Positions 6,855-14,963 are shown, counted from the stretch's first letter. The stretch: DNA of 16,580 nt from Streptosporangiaceae bacterium (GCA_025934635.1 JAICWX010000198.1:1-16580), one strand, 5' to 3'. The notes: generated by a model from the sequence alone, not told the origin. Translations and numbers: made by a program.

Positions 6855-8396
6855 GTGGTGTACCAGGTGAACGGCTCGCAGGTGGAGTGGAACCCCTCTG
6901 CGGCACGGTTGCGTGAACTGACCGAGAAAATGCCGAACGCCGCCGTAACCGAGTTCGGCAACGTCAATGTCAAGGCGCGTGTCGACTCGCGCAGCACCCG
7001 GTCTACCTACCTCGCCGAGGACTCCACCAACTCCCGCGGCCAGACCATTACCCGGGCCGAATACGAGCGCGTCGCCGCCCGCCAGGATGCGTATATCGCC
7101 GCGTCCCACATGGTCGTGGTCGACGGCTTTATCGGATCAGACCCGAAGTTCCGCACCCGGGCCCGGCTGATCATGGAGGCGGCCAACGCCAACGTCGCGG
7201 GCATGCAGCAGCAGCTGTACTACCCCGCCGGAAGCGACTACGACCCGGCCACCTGGGAACCGGACACCACCGTCATCTACACGCCGAACCTGGATGCCCC
7301 CGGCTACCCGGACGACCGGCTCATTGCCGTCGACCTCAACGCCAGCATCACCCGCGTGCTCAACTCGGACTACTTCGGTGAGTCCAAGAAGGGCGGCCTG
7401 CGGATGTGGAACAACATCGTCTACGACCGCGGCGGCCTGGCCCTGCACGCGGGCTGCAAGGTCTTCCCGGCCAACGGGCAGCAAAAGAGCAAGACGATGC
7501 TGATCGTGGGCCTGTCCGGCACCGGCAAGACGACCACTACGTTCACCACCCAGCTGGGCAGCAAGCCCGCCCAGGACGACTTCATCGCGCTGATGCCCGG
7601 CGGCCGGGTTTACACCACGGAGAACGGCTGCTTCGCCAAGACCTTCGGGCTCGACCCCCGGTACGAGCCGGTCATCCACCACGCCACCACCCAGCCCGAC
7701 GCCTACCTGGAGAACGTCTCGGTCGACGAACACGGCAAGGTGGACTTCTTCGACACCTCCTACACCAAGAACGGCAGGACCACCTGGCCGTTCTCCTACG
7801 TCGACCCGTGGCCGGCGGACCGGATCGAGCCCGCCCGGTTCCTGCTCATCCTGAACCGCAACGAGAACATCGTGCCCGGCGTCGCCCGGCTGGACCGGAC
7901 CCAGGCCGCGGCCTGCTTCATGCTCGGCGAGACCACCGGCACCTCGGCCGGGGGCAAGGACGAGGAAGGCAAGTTCCTGCGCGTCCCGGGCACCAACCCG
8001 TTCTTCCCGCGTGACATGGCCGACATGGGCAACCGGATGCTGGAGCTGCTCAACGGCCACGAGGTCCAGACGTTCGTGCTGAACACCGGACGGGTCGGCG
8101 GCGGCGACGACCAGCCCGGGTCCAAGAAGGTGACGATCCCGTACTCCTCCGCGATCGTCCAGGGCATCGTGGAGGGCACCATCGAGTGGACCGAGGATCC
8201 TGACTTCGGCTACGACGTGGCGGCCGCCGTGCCCGGCGTCGACGACATCGAGATCCTGCAGCCCCGCCGCCTCTACGACCGGCAGGGCCGGGCCGATGAG
8301 CACGCGGCCATGGCGGCCCGGCTCAAGCAGGAGCGGAAGGATTTCCTCGGCTCCTTCCCCGGCCTGGACGAATCCCTGGTGAAATCACTGGGGTAA
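6855..8396 (+). CDS. pckA: Phosphoenolpyruvate carboxykinase, ATP type (divergent)
   Basis: The 513-residue protein aligns by motif with ATP-dependent PEPCK, which converts oxaloacetate and ATP to PEP, CO2 and ADP in gluconeogenesis. Visible landmarks are an SRSTRSTY stretch (Arg46) where the family has GRSPKDKY, DGFIGSDPKFR, the metal-site YFGESKKG with Lys178/179, His198 in ALHAG, the P-loop GLSGTGKTT at 219-227, the metal-binding QDD (241-242), ENGCFAK (256-262), the NGRTTWP arginine, and a conserved C-terminal FVLNTG plus VPGVDDIEILQPRRLY. Much of the rest is diverged, including the segment around NPFFPRD. Most actinobacteria use the unrelated-in-sequence GTP enzyme, so the ATP type is notable. 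I chose GTG 6855 because AGAGG (6843-6847) sits seven bases before it; GTG 6858 is possible, and an in-frame GTG at 6822 lacks a ribosome site. Confidence 0.88.
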   Translation: MVYQVNGSQVEWNPSAARLRELTEKMPNAAVTEFGNVNVKARVDSRSTRSTYLAEDSTNSRGQTITRAEYERVAARQDAYIAASHMVVVDGFIGSDPKFRTRARLIMEAANANVAGMQQQLYYPAGSDYDPATWEPDTTVIYTPNLDAPGYPDDRLIAVDLNASITRVLNSDYFGESKKGGLRMWNNIVYDRGGLALHAGCKVFPANGQQKSKTMLIVGLSGTGKTTTTFTTQLGSKPAQDDFIALMPGGRVYTTENGCFAKTFGLDPRYEPVIHHATTQPDAYLENVSVDEHGKVDFFDTSYTKNGRTTWPFSYVDPWPADRIEPARFLLILNRNENIVPGVARLDRTQAAACFMLGETTGTSAGGKDEEGKFLRVPGTNPFFPRDMADMGNRMLELLNGHEVQTFVLNTGRVGGGDDQPGSKKVTIPYSSAIVQGIVEGTIEWTEDPDFGYDVAAAVPGVDDIEILQPRRLYDRQGRADEHAAMAARLKQERKDFLGSFPGLDESLVKSLG

Positions 8397-8510
8397 GAGG
8401 GACGAGAATCGACGGGGTGGAAAACGGGAGGAACTCCACTTATTAACCGGGGTGTTCCCCACGTTGGGTACGTTGGCCGTGACTACCACGGTGATGAGGA
8501 AGGCCGCAGC

Positions 8511-9272
8511 ATGGGAACTCGTGACCTGGTCTACCGGCTGTATGAGCGCAGGCTCGCAGCGTCCCTGTCGCCCGGCGCCATCCCGCGTCACGTCGGGGTG
8601 ATGTGCGACGGAAACCGCCGGTGGGCCCGGTCGGCGGGTTTCCGCGACGTCAGCAAGGGACACCGCAAGGGCGCGGACAAGATATTCGAACTGCTCGACT
8701 GGTGCCGGGAGAGCGGCGTAGAGGTGGTCACCCTGTGGCTGCTCTCCACCGACAACCTGACCCGCCCGTCCAGCGAGATCGTGCCGTTGCTGAAGATCAT
8801 CGAGGACACCGTGCAGGGACTGGTGGCCGAACGCTGGCATGTGAACCCGGTCGGTGCGCTCGACCTGCTCCCCGGCGACACGGTCCGGGTGCTCAAGGAC
8901 GCGGCCGAGGCGACCGCGCACTATCCCGGCCTGCTGGTCAACGTGGCGGTCGGGTACGGCGGGCGGCGGGAGATCGCCGACGCGGTCCGCTCCCTGCTGC
9001 AGGACCACGCCACCCGGGGCACCACGATCGAGGAACTGGCCGAGGCGCTCGACGTCGAGCACATCGCCGAGCACCTGTACACGGCGGGCCAGCCGGATCC
9101 GGACCTGGTCATCCGGACCTCGGGCGAGCAGCGGCTGGGCGGTTTCCTGCTGTGGCAGAGCACCCATTCGGAGTTCTACTTCTGCGATGCCTACTGGCCT
9201 GCCTTCCGCAAGGTGGACTTCCTGCGGGCGCTGCGTTCCTACGCGGCACGGAACCGGCGATTCGGCACGTAG
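8511..9272 (+). CDS. uppS: Short-chain Z-prenyl diphosphate synthase (UppS family, Rv1086-like)
   Basis: The 253-residue protein is a cis-prenyltransferase that condenses isopentenyl diphosphate onto an allylic primer. It has region I HVGVMCDGNRRWAR with catalytic Asp33, the LSTDNLTRP loop (79-85), GYGGRREI (148-155) and the C-terminal RTSGEQRLGGFLLWQS (202-217) with SEFYF. The residue aligned with the chain-length position (Ala69 in E. coli UppS) is Leu77 in TLWLLST. M. tuberculosis Rv1086, a Z,E-farnesyl diphosphate synthase, also has a leucine there. The N-terminus (YRLYERRL) and GQPDPDLVIRTSGEQRL also follow Rv1086. A short C15 product is therefore more likely than undecaprenyl diphosphate. 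GAGGAAGG (8496-8503) is seven bases from the ATG. The 114-base gap from pckA has small hairpins (GGGG-TGTT-CCCC, CCGTG/CACGG) but no clear terminator. Confidence 0.93.
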   Translation: MGTRDLVYRLYERRLAASLSPGAIPRHVGVMCDGNRRWARSAGFRDVSKGHRKGADKIFELLDWCRESGVEVVTLWLLSTDNLTRPSSEIVPLLKIIEDTVQGLVAERWHVNPVGALDLLPGDTVRVLKDAAEATAHYPGLLVNVAVGYGGRREIADAVRSLLQDHATRGTTIEELAEALDVEHIAEHLYTAGQPDPDLVIRTSGEQRLGGFLLWQSTHSEFYFCDAYWPAFRKVDFLRALRSYAARNRRFGT

Positions 9273-9530
9273 GGCTGGATTACCGGGGGAAACACCTGCT
9301 AGTAACCTGTCGGTGCTTTTGCCGTAACACGAACCCGGGTACCTTCGTTAGTGGTGGACGGCGCGGCGCCGTTCCCGGGAAGGCCCTCGGATCTTCGTGC
9401 TTCGCGCGTTGCGTGCAGGCGAGATGACAGAAGGGCCGGCGCGGCCCTTTTGGGGGCCAGGCCCGGTCCATCCGACACGTCTGTGTCCTGTCTTGGCGCC
9501 GGGCTCGTCTCGGCGCCCAGGGGAGTCTGC
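9273..9530 (+). promoter_or_regulatory. Structured leader of the phoH2 gene
   Basis: The 258-base gap holds successive palindromes: ACGGCGC-G-GCGCCGT (9358-9372), TTCCCGGGAA (9372-9381), and a terminator-like hairpin at 9428-9452. The gene start follows 78 bases after that hairpin. It could hold the end of the uppS transcript plus a phoH2 promoter, or be a regulated untranslated leader. I do not recognise a known riboswitch class. Confidence 0.4.
9428..9452 (+). terminator. Terminator-like hairpin between uppS and phoH2
   Basis: CAGAAGGGCC (9428-9437) pairs with GGCCCTTTTG (9443-9452) around GGCGC, ten pairs including one G-U. The 3' arm ends in a short T run (9448-9451). It is the most convincing intrinsic-terminator shape in the window, though the T run is short and partly inside the stem. 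Confidence 0.5.
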
Positions 9531-10835
9531 GTGGCCAAGTCCCAAGGTCGCCGTACTTACGTACTCGACACCAGCGTCCTGCTCGCCGACCCGGCAGCCA
9601 TCACCCGCTTCGACGAGCACAAGGTGGTCCTGCCGGTAGTCGTCATTACCGAGCTGGAAGTCAAGCGGAACCATCCCGAGCTGGGGTATTTCGCTCGCCA
9701 GGCCCTGCGTCACCTCGATGCCCTGCGCATCGAGCACGGCAGGCTGGACGCTGAGCTGGCGGTCGGTACGGACGGCGGCACGGTCCGGGTCGAGCTCAAC
9801 CACCAGGATCCGCAGGTGCTGCCTGCCGGGTTCCGGCTGGGGGACAACGACTCGCGCATCCTGTCAGTGGCGTGCAGCCTCGCGGCCGAGGGCGAAGAGG
9901 TCGTCCTGGTCAGCAAGGACCTGCCGCTGCGGGTGAAGGCGGCCGCGGTCGGGCTCGCCGCGCAGGAGTACCGGGCCGAGCTCCCGGTGGACTCCGGCTG
10001 GACCGGGATGACCGAGCTGGACCTGTCCGCCGGGGAGGTCGAGCAGCTGTACGAGACCGGCTCCGTGGAGAGCGAGACCGCCCGCGACCTGCCCTGCCAC
10101 ACCGGCCTGGTGCTCACCTCGGCCAACGGCAGCGCGCTCGGCCGGGTCAAGCCGGACAAGTCCGTCCAGCTGGTGCGCGGCGACCGGGAGGCGTTCGGCT
10201 TGCGCGGCCGCAGCGCGGAGCAACGGGTCGCCCTCGACCTCCTGCTGGACCCGGAGATCGGCATCGTCTCGCTCGGCGGCCGGGCCGGCACCGGCAAGTC
10301 CGCGCTGGCCCTGTGCGCCGGCCTCGAGGCGGTGATGGAGCGGCGCCAGCACCGCAAGGTCATCGTGTTCCGGCCGCTGTACGCGGTCGGCGGCCAGGAG
10401 CTCGGCTACCTGCCGGGATCCGAGGCCGACAAGATGGGCCCGTGGGCGCAGGCCGTCTTCGACACGCTGTCCGCCGTCACCACCCAGGACGTCATCGATG
10501 AGGTGATCACCCGGGACATGATGGAAGTGCTCCCGCTCACCCACATCAGGGGCCGGTCGCTGCACGACGCCTTCGTGATCGTGGACGAGGCGCAGTCGCT
10601 GGAGCGGGGCGTGCTGCTCACCGTGCTGTCCCGGATCGGCTCCGGCTCCCGGGTGGTGCTCACTCACGACATCGCCCAGCGGGACAACCTGCGGGTCGGT
10701 CGGCACGACGGCGTGATCGCGGTGATCGAGAAGCTCAAGGGCCATCCCCTGTTCGCGCACGTCACCCTGGTCAGGTCCGAGCGGTCGCAGATCGCCGCCC
10801 TGGTCACCGAGATGCTGGAGGACACCTCGCTGTAA
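9531..10835 (+). CDS. phoH2: PhoH2: PIN ribonuclease domain fused to PhoH ATPase
   Basis: The 434-residue product (the mycobacterial PhoH2 is about the same size) combines two domains. The N-terminal PIN domain has the acidic nuclease residues in YVLDTSVLL (Asp13), [17 protein letters not shown] and [12 protein letters not shown]. The C-terminal PhoH domain has the P-loop GGRAGTGKS with Lys256, [17 protein letters not shown], Walker [10 protein letters not shown] and [13 protein letters not shown]. Mycobacterial PhoH2 is known as an ATP-driven RNA helicase and ribonuclease; in mycobacteria it is paired with an antitoxin-like phoAT. No separate antitoxin is evident here, as the 258-base leader encodes no convincing peptide. 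The frame is open from 9351, but GTG 9531 begins the conserved domain and has AGGGGAG (9519-9525) five bases before it. Confidence 0.93.
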   Translation: MAKSQGRRTYVLDTSVLLADPAAITRFDEHKVVLPVVVITELEVKRNHPELGYFARQALRHLDALRIEHGRLDAELAVGTDGGTVRVELNHQDPQVLPAGFRLGDNDSRILSVACSLAAEGEEVVLVSKDLPLRVKAAAVGLAAQEYRAELPVDSGWTGMTELDLSAGEVEQLYETGSVESETARDLPCHTGLVLTSANGSALGRVKPDKSVQLVRGDREAFGLRGRSAEQRVALDLLLDPEIGIVSLGGRAGTGKSALALCAGLEAVMERRQHRKVIVFRPLYAVGGQELGYLPGSEADKMGPWAQAVFDTLSAVTTQDVIDEVITRDMMEVLPLTHIRGRSLHDAFVIVDEAQSLERGVLLTVLSRIGSGSRVVLTHDIAQRDNLRVGRHDGVIAVIEKLKGHPLFAHVTLVRSERSQIAALVTEMLEDTSL

Positions 10836-10838
10836 CTG

Positions 10839-10860
10839 GCCCCGGGCTGTCAACCGGGCA
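10839..10860 (+). terminator. Weak inverted repeat after phoH2
   Basis: CCCGG (10841-10845) and CCGGG (10854-10858) flank GCTGTCAA four bases after the phoH2 stop region. There is no T run, so this is only a possible terminator. Confidence 0.2.
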
Positions 10861-10898
10861 TCCCTGAGGCTGGCCGCTGCGGTACGGTGGCCAGCGTC

Positions 10899-11987
10899 AT
10901 GGAATACCCACCTGTTTCCGTCGTGATGCCGGTCAGGAACGAAGAGCGGCACCTGGCGGAGTCTGTGCGGCACGTCCTCAGCCAGGACTACCCGGGCGAG
11001 TTCGAGGTCGTGCTCGCGGTCGGCCCCTCGGCCGACCGGACCGAGCAGATCGCGCGCGATCTGGCCGCCGCCGAGCCGAGGCTGACCGTTGTCGCCAACC
11101 CGACCGGCCAGATCCCGGCGGCCCTCAATGCCGCCGTCCGCACGGCCCGGCACGCCGTGATCGCCCGGGTGGACGGGCACGCGATGCTGCCGCCCGGCTA
11201 CCTCCGCACCGCGGTCGCCGCGCTGGCCGAGACCGGCGCGGCCGACGTGGGCGGGGTCATGGCGGCCGCGGGCGTGACCCCCTTCCAGCAGGCCGTCGCG
11301 TGGGCGATGACCTCCAAGGCGGGCGTCGGCTCGGCTGCCTTCCACACCGGCGGCGGAGCGGGCCTGACGCTTTCCGTGTACCTCGGCGTCTACCAGCGGG
11401 CGGCGATCGAGCGGGCCGGCGGCTGGGACGAGGGCATGCTCCGGGCCGAGGACTGGGAACTGAACCACCGGATCAGGGCGCGCGGCGGCACCATCTGGTT
11501 CACTCCCGACCTTCGCGTCACCTACCGGCCCCGGGCCAGCGTCCGCACCCTGGCCTCGCAGTACTTCCACTACGGCCGGTGGCGCCGGGTGATCGTCCGC
11601 GAGCACCCGGAGACGGCCAGCTTCCGCTACCTGGCTCCGCCCGGCGCGGCGGCCCTGGTCACGGCCGGCCTGGCCGCCGGAATCGCGGGCCTGGCCGCCA
11701 TGGCGGCCGGTGCCCCCACCGCGCTGGAGTGGCTGACCGCGGGCTTCGCGATCCCGGTGATCTACGCCGCCGGCATCACCGCCGTGGGCACGCTGCTGTC
11801 CCGGGGCCTTCCGGCCGAAACCAGGCTCCGGATACCGCTCGCCCTCGGTACCATGCACCTGGCCTGGGGGTCCGGCTTCCTCACCAGCCCGCGGCACCTG
11901 CACCGCGAGTCCGCCGCCAAGTCCGACACCGGTGTCGGTCAACCGGCCGCGGGCGCCGAAAGTCCCGCCGCGGCTGGGCGAGAATAG
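10899..11987 (+). CDS. Membrane-associated family 2 glycosyltransferase
   Basis: The GT-A fold starts at VSVVMPVRNEE (6-16). It continues with DRTEQIA, the DxD-type segment ARVDGHAM with Asp92, a GGxGxG-like acceptor stretch (151-155), AEDWELNHRIR with Glu184/Asp185, and a Q..HYGRWRR motif (221-230). The C-terminal 110 residues contain two to three hydrophobic helices (about 247-272, 278-300, 312-330), so it is probably anchored on the inner face of the membrane. The closest architecture I can name is the ExoA-like group, which transfers sugars to lipid-linked acceptors; the real donor and acceptor are unknown. I prefer ATG 10899, with GGTGG eight bases before it, over GTG 10887. The stop is three bases before the next gene's ATG, so the two are very likely co-translated. 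Confidence 0.88.
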   Translation: MEYPPVSVVMPVRNEERHLAESVRHVLSQDYPGEFEVVLAVGPSADRTEQIARDLAAAEPRLTVVANPTGQIPAALNAAVRTARHAVIARVDGHAMLPPGYLRTAVAALAETGAADVGGVMAAAGVTPFQQAVAWAMTSKAGVGSAAFHTGGGAGLTLSVYLGVYQRAAIERAGGWDEGMLRAEDWELNHRIRARGGTIWFTPDLRVTYRPRASVRTLASQYFHYGRWRRVIVREHPETASFRYLAPPGAAALVTAGLAAGIAGLAAMAAGAPTALEWLTAGFAIPVIYAAGITAVGTLLSRGLPAETRLRIPLALGTMHLAWGSGFLTSPRHLHRESAAKSDTGVGQPAAGAESPAAAGRE

Positions 11988-11990
11988 AGC

Positions 11991-13364
11991 ATGGACTTCG
12001 ACCTCCAGGCCCTGCTCGCCGCGCACCGCACCGACGGGTACGAGCTCTACGGCCGGTACCTGAACCCGCAGCAGCCCAAGGTGCTGCACACGATCGGCTT
12101 CGACAAGACCTACGAGCGGGCCGAGGGCGCCTACCTCTATGACGGAGACGGCAACCAGTACGCCGACTTCCTGTCCGGCTTCGGCGTGTTCGCGGCCGGC
12201 CGCAACCACCCGGTGATCCGCCAGGCACTGCACCAGGCGCTGGACGCCCAGCTGGCCGACTGGACCCAGTTCGACTGCGGCCCGCTGCCGGGCCTGCTCG
12301 CCGAACGCCTCCTGAAAAAGGCGCCCGGCCTGGACCGGGTGTTCTTCTGCAACAGCGGCACCGAGGCGGTCGAGTCCGCGCTCAAGTTCGCCCGTTACGC
12401 GACCGGCCGCAAACGCGTCCTGTACTGCGACCACGCCTTCCACGGGCTCACCACCGGTTCCCTGTCGGTGAACGGCTCGGCCGAGTTCCGCCGCGGCTTC
12501 GACCCGCTGCTGCCCGACGCCCCGATCCCGCTCGGTGACCTGGACGCCCTCCAGAAAGAACTGAAAAAAGGCGATGTCGCCGCCCTCATCATCGAGCCCA
12601 TCCAGGGCAAGGGCGTGCACATGCCACCGGACGGCTTCCTCACCGCCGCGGCGAAGCTCCTGCACGAGCACGGCGCGCTGCTCATCGCCGACGAGGTGCA
12701 GACCGGATTCGGCCGGACCGGCACGTTCTTCGCTTACCAGCACGAAGACGTGACCCCCGACATCGTCACGGTGGCCAAGGCCCTGTCCGGCGGGTTCGTG
12801 CCGGTCGGGGCGATGCTGGCCAAGGGCCCGATCTTCGAGAAGGTCTTCTCCAACATGGACCGGGTCATGGTGCACAGCACCACCTTCAAGGGCGGCGTGC
12901 TGGCCATGACCGCCGGGCTGGCCGCCCTGCAGGTACACGACGACGAGCACCTGACCGAGAACGCGGCCCGCACCGGCGAGGCGCTCAAGACCGCGCTGAC
13001 CGCGATGGCGGAAAAGTTCGACGTCCTCGCCGACGTGCGCGGCCGCGGGCTGATGATCGGCCTGGAGTTCGACAAGCCGTCCTCGCTGCGCGCCCGCACC
13101 AGCTGGAACATGCTGCAGAAGGCCCGGGTCGGCTTGTTCTCGCAGATGGTGGTGGTGGCGCTGTTCCAGCGGCACCGGATCCTCACCCAGGTCTCCGGCG
13201 ATCACATGGAAGTGATCAAGCTGATCCCGCCCCTGATGATCGGCGACACCGAGGTCAAGCTGTTCACCGAGGCCTTCGCCGAGGTCCTGGAGGACGCCAG
13301 CAAGGGCAGCGGCCTGATGTGGGACTTCGGCCGCACCCTGGTCAAGCAGGCCGTCCGCAACTAG
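11991..13364 (+). CDS. Class III PLP-dependent aminotransferase
   Basis: This 457-residue fold-type I enzyme has all landmark residues: SGFGVFAAGRNHP (62-74), phosphate-binding NSGTEAVE (121-128), DHAFHG (147-152), IIEPIQGKG (200-208), Asp234 in IADEVQTGFGR, and the Schiff-base Lys263 in TVAKALSGG. HSTTFKGG and RGRGLMIGLEF follow. The substrate cannot be read from sequence. The family includes ornithine and acetylornithine aminotransferases. The extended C-terminus (ILTQVSGDHMEVIKLIPPL, then LMWDFGRTL) reminds me of the aminotransferase in Streptomyces hopanoid clusters (HpnO-like), although no hopanoid genes are seen here. GGGCGAGA (11976-11983) precedes the ATG. The gene follows the glycosyltransferase by three bases, which suggests a shared pathway such as amino-modification of a lipid or polymer. 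Confidence 0.93.
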   Translation: MDFDLQALLAAHRTDGYELYGRYLNPQQPKVLHTIGFDKTYERAEGAYLYDGDGNQYADFLSGFGVFAAGRNHPVIRQALHQALDAQLADWTQFDCGPLPGLLAERLLKKAPGLDRVFFCNSGTEAVESALKFARYATGRKRVLYCDHAFHGLTTGSLSVNGSAEFRRGFDPLLPDAPIPLGDLDALQKELKKGDVAALIIEPIQGKGVHMPPDGFLTAAAKLLHEHGALLIADEVQTGFGRTGTFFAYQHEDVTPDIVTVAKALSGGFVPVGAMLAKGPIFEKVFSNMDRVMVHSTTFKGGVLAMTAGLAALQVHDDEHLTENAARTGEALKTALTAMAEKFDVLADVRGRGLMIGLEFDKPSSLRARTSWNMLQKARVGLFSQMVVVALFQRHRILTQVSGDHMEVIKLIPPLMIGDTEVKLFTEAFAEVLEDASKGSGLMWDFGRTLVKQAVRN

Positions 13365-13388
13365 CCGGCCGCTCACCAGGCGGGCCCG

Positions 13389-14093
13389 CTATCCCTCCCG
13401 CAGCAGGGCTTCCGCCACCGCGAGGTCCTGCGGGTAGGTGACCTTCAGGTTCCGCTCGCTGCCCGGCACGATGTGCACGGCGGTGCCGGGCAGGTAGCGG
13501 AGCACCACGCCGCAGTCGTCGGTGGGGACGAACTCCGGGTCGGCCGCGGCCAGTTCGTGCGCGCGGGCGATGACGGACAGCCGGAAGCACTGCGGGGTCT
13601 GGCAGCGGAACAGCCGCTCCCGCGGCGGCACCGAGTGCATCACGCCGTTCTCGGTGAGCACCATGGTGTCCGACGCCGGCACCGCGACCCCGGCCGCGTC
13701 ATTCACCTCGAGCGCCGCCACGCAGTCCGCGATGATCCGCTGGTCCACCAGCGGCCGGGCCGCGTCATGCAGCAGCACCCCGCAGTCAGCCCCGCCAGGC
13801 AAGCCGGCCCCGCCAGCGACCGCCGCCAGCGCCGCCCGCGTCGACTCCGGCCTGGTCGCGCCGCCCTCGACGACCGCCGTCACCTTCCGGTACCCGGCCA
13901 CCAGCTCCTTGACCTGCCCGGTGTACCCGCGGGCCATCACGACCAGGATCTCGTCCACGCCCGGCGCGGCCTCGAAGGCAGCCACGCACCGCTCGATCAG
14001 CGTCTGCCCGCCCAGCGTGAGCAGCTGCTTCGGCATCCCCGCGCCGAGCCGCTGGCCCACGCCCCCGCCGAGCACCACCGCGACCATCCGCAT
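13389..14093 (-). CDS. ispD: IspD/TarI-family cytidylyltransferase
   Basis: The 234-residue product transfers CMP from CTP to a polyol or erythritol phosphate. It has the nucleotide-binding LGGGVGQRLGAGMPKQLL (8-25, with Arg15 and Lys22), EGGATRPEST, LLHDAARPLV, PASDTMV, CQTPQCF and ERNLKVTYPQDLAVAEALL. IspD makes 4-diphosphocytidyl-methylerythritol in the MEP isoprenoid pathway; TarI makes CDP-ribitol for teichoic acids. The TDDCGVVLRYLPG segment and KVTYPQD are more TarI-like, so the symbol is tentative. I place the start at ATG 14093; GTG 14114 is in frame but would include the apparent -10. The gene converges on the aminotransferase with a 24-base gap and no terminator between them. Confidence 0.85.
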   Translation of the reverse strand: MRMVAVVLGGGVGQRLGAGMPKQLLTLGGQTLIERCVAAFEAAPGVDEILVVMARGYTGQVKELVAGYRKVTAVVEGGATRPESTRAALAAVAGGAGLPGGADCGVLLHDAARPLVDQRIIADCVAALEVNDAAGVAVPASDTMVLTENGVMHSVPPRERLFRCQTPQCFRLSVIARAHELAAADPEFVPTDDCGVVLRYLPGTAVHIVPGSERNLKVTYPQDLAVAEALLREG

Positions 14094-14100
14094 GAGCCGG

Positions 14101-14129
14101 ACTCTACCCGCCACGGCATTACCCCCGAA
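14101..14129 (-). promoter_or_regulatory. Probable leaderless promoter of the cytidylyltransferase gene
   Basis: On the minus strand TAGAGT (14106-14101) lies seven bases before ATG 14093. TTCGGG (14129-14124) sits 17 bases further upstream as a weak -35. No Shine-Dalgarno sequence is well placed. This supports the ATG start and a leaderless transcript. Confidence 0.4.
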
Positions 14130-14140
14130 CCGCCGCGCCG

Positions 14141-14170
14141 TTGCCGCCCGCCCGCGGCCGGACTTAGGCT
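14141..14170 (+). promoter_or_regulatory. Probable housekeeping promoter of the hemolysin III gene
   Basis: TTGCCG (14141-14146) and TAGGCT (14165-14170) are separated by 18 bases, close to the actinobacterial SigA/HrdB pattern. The gene start is 65 bases downstream. The intergenic region is divergent and also holds the minus-strand promoter of the cytidylyltransferase. Just downstream is a CTAGCTAGCTCGAGCTC stretch rich in palindromes. Confidence 0.5.
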
Positions 14171-14234
14171 AGCTAGCTCGAGCTCGCCGCTCCAGACCCC
14201 GGTGGCAGGCCCTGCTGCGACCGGAGGCGACGCC

Positions 14235-14927
14235 ATGCCCCCTGAGCCTGCCGTGGGCGGGCTGTACGATGCCCGCCGCCGCCTGTACTACGCCAAGCCG
14301 GCCTTGCGGGGCTGGCTGCACGCGGTCTGGTTCGGCACCTCGCTGGTGGCCGGGCCGCTCCTGATGGCCCGCGGGCACGGCGCCCGGCCGGTCGCCGCGC
14401 TGGCCGTGTACACCCTCAGCGTGACCGGCCTGTTCGGGATCAGCGCGCTGTACCACCGCGGCACGTGGGGCCCGGCCTGGTCCGCCCGCCTGCAGCGGGC
14501 GGATCACCTGATGATCTTCTTCCTCATCGCGGGCACGGCCACCCCGGTCTTCCTGCTCGCCGTCCCCGGCGCCTTCGGGCTGGCCTGCCTGATCGTGCTG
14601 TGGACGCTGGTCCTGGCCGCCGCCGCGATCCACCTGAGCTGGCCGAACGCGCCCGAGGCGCTGGTCGGCGGGACCTTCATCGGGCTGGGTTCGCTGGCCG
14701 GGCTGGCGCTGCCCGAGGTATGGATCCAGGTCGGCGTCACGGCCGGACTGCTGATGCTCGCGGGCGGCCTGAGCTACATCGCCGGTGCCCTGTTCTACCA
14801 CCGGCGCTGGCCGGACCCGTCGCCGGCGGTGTTCGGCTATCACGAGGTCTTCCACGCCTGCGTGTGCGCGGCGGCAACCTGCCAGTACATCTCGATAACA
14901 CTCATAGAGACACGAATCGGCGGCTAG
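14235..14927 (+). CDS. Hemolysin III / PAQR-family membrane protein
   Basis: The 230-residue protein has about seven hydrophobic helices and the three conserved zinc-site motifs of the HlyIII/PAQR family: S70-x3-H74 in SALYHRG, Asp90 in QRADHLMIF, and His203/His207 in GYHEVFHA. Members are hydrolase-like integral membrane proteins. The bacterial role is not settled, and the name hemolysin does not imply toxicity. The M. tuberculosis counterpart is Rv1085c. The frame is open far upstream, but ATG 14235 is the start: GGAGGCG (14222-14228) precedes it, and the upstream region belongs to the opposite-strand cytidylyltransferase. Confidence 0.93.
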   Translation: MPPEPAVGGLYDARRRLYYAKPALRGWLHAVWFGTSLVAGPLLMARGHGARPVAALAVYTLSVTGLFGISALYHRGTWGPAWSARLQRADHLMIFFLIAGTATPVFLLAVPGAFGLACLIVLWTLVLAAAAIHLSWPNAPEALVGGTFIGLGSLAGLALPEVWIQVGVTAGLLMLAGGLSYIAGALFYHRRWPDPSPAVFGYHEVFHACVCAAATCQYISITLIETRIGG

Positions 14928-14963
14928 CGCAGACCGCACAATCGCACACCCTTGCGCCGGACC

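Noticed and set aside
7137..8303. Minus-strand open frame opposite pckA
   Set aside because: It is a shadow frame; the plus strand carries conserved PEPCK motifs throughout.
9864..13376. 1170-codon open frame on the minus strand across phoH2, the glycosyltransferase and the aminotransferase
   Set aside because: It spans three well-supported plus-strand genes and has no domain motif. Lack of stop codons follows from codon bias on the other strand.
13473..14234. Upstream extension of the hemolysin III gene
   Set aside because: It is antisense to the cytidylyltransferase, has His/Arg-rich non-protein composition, and a good ribosome site precedes ATG 14235.
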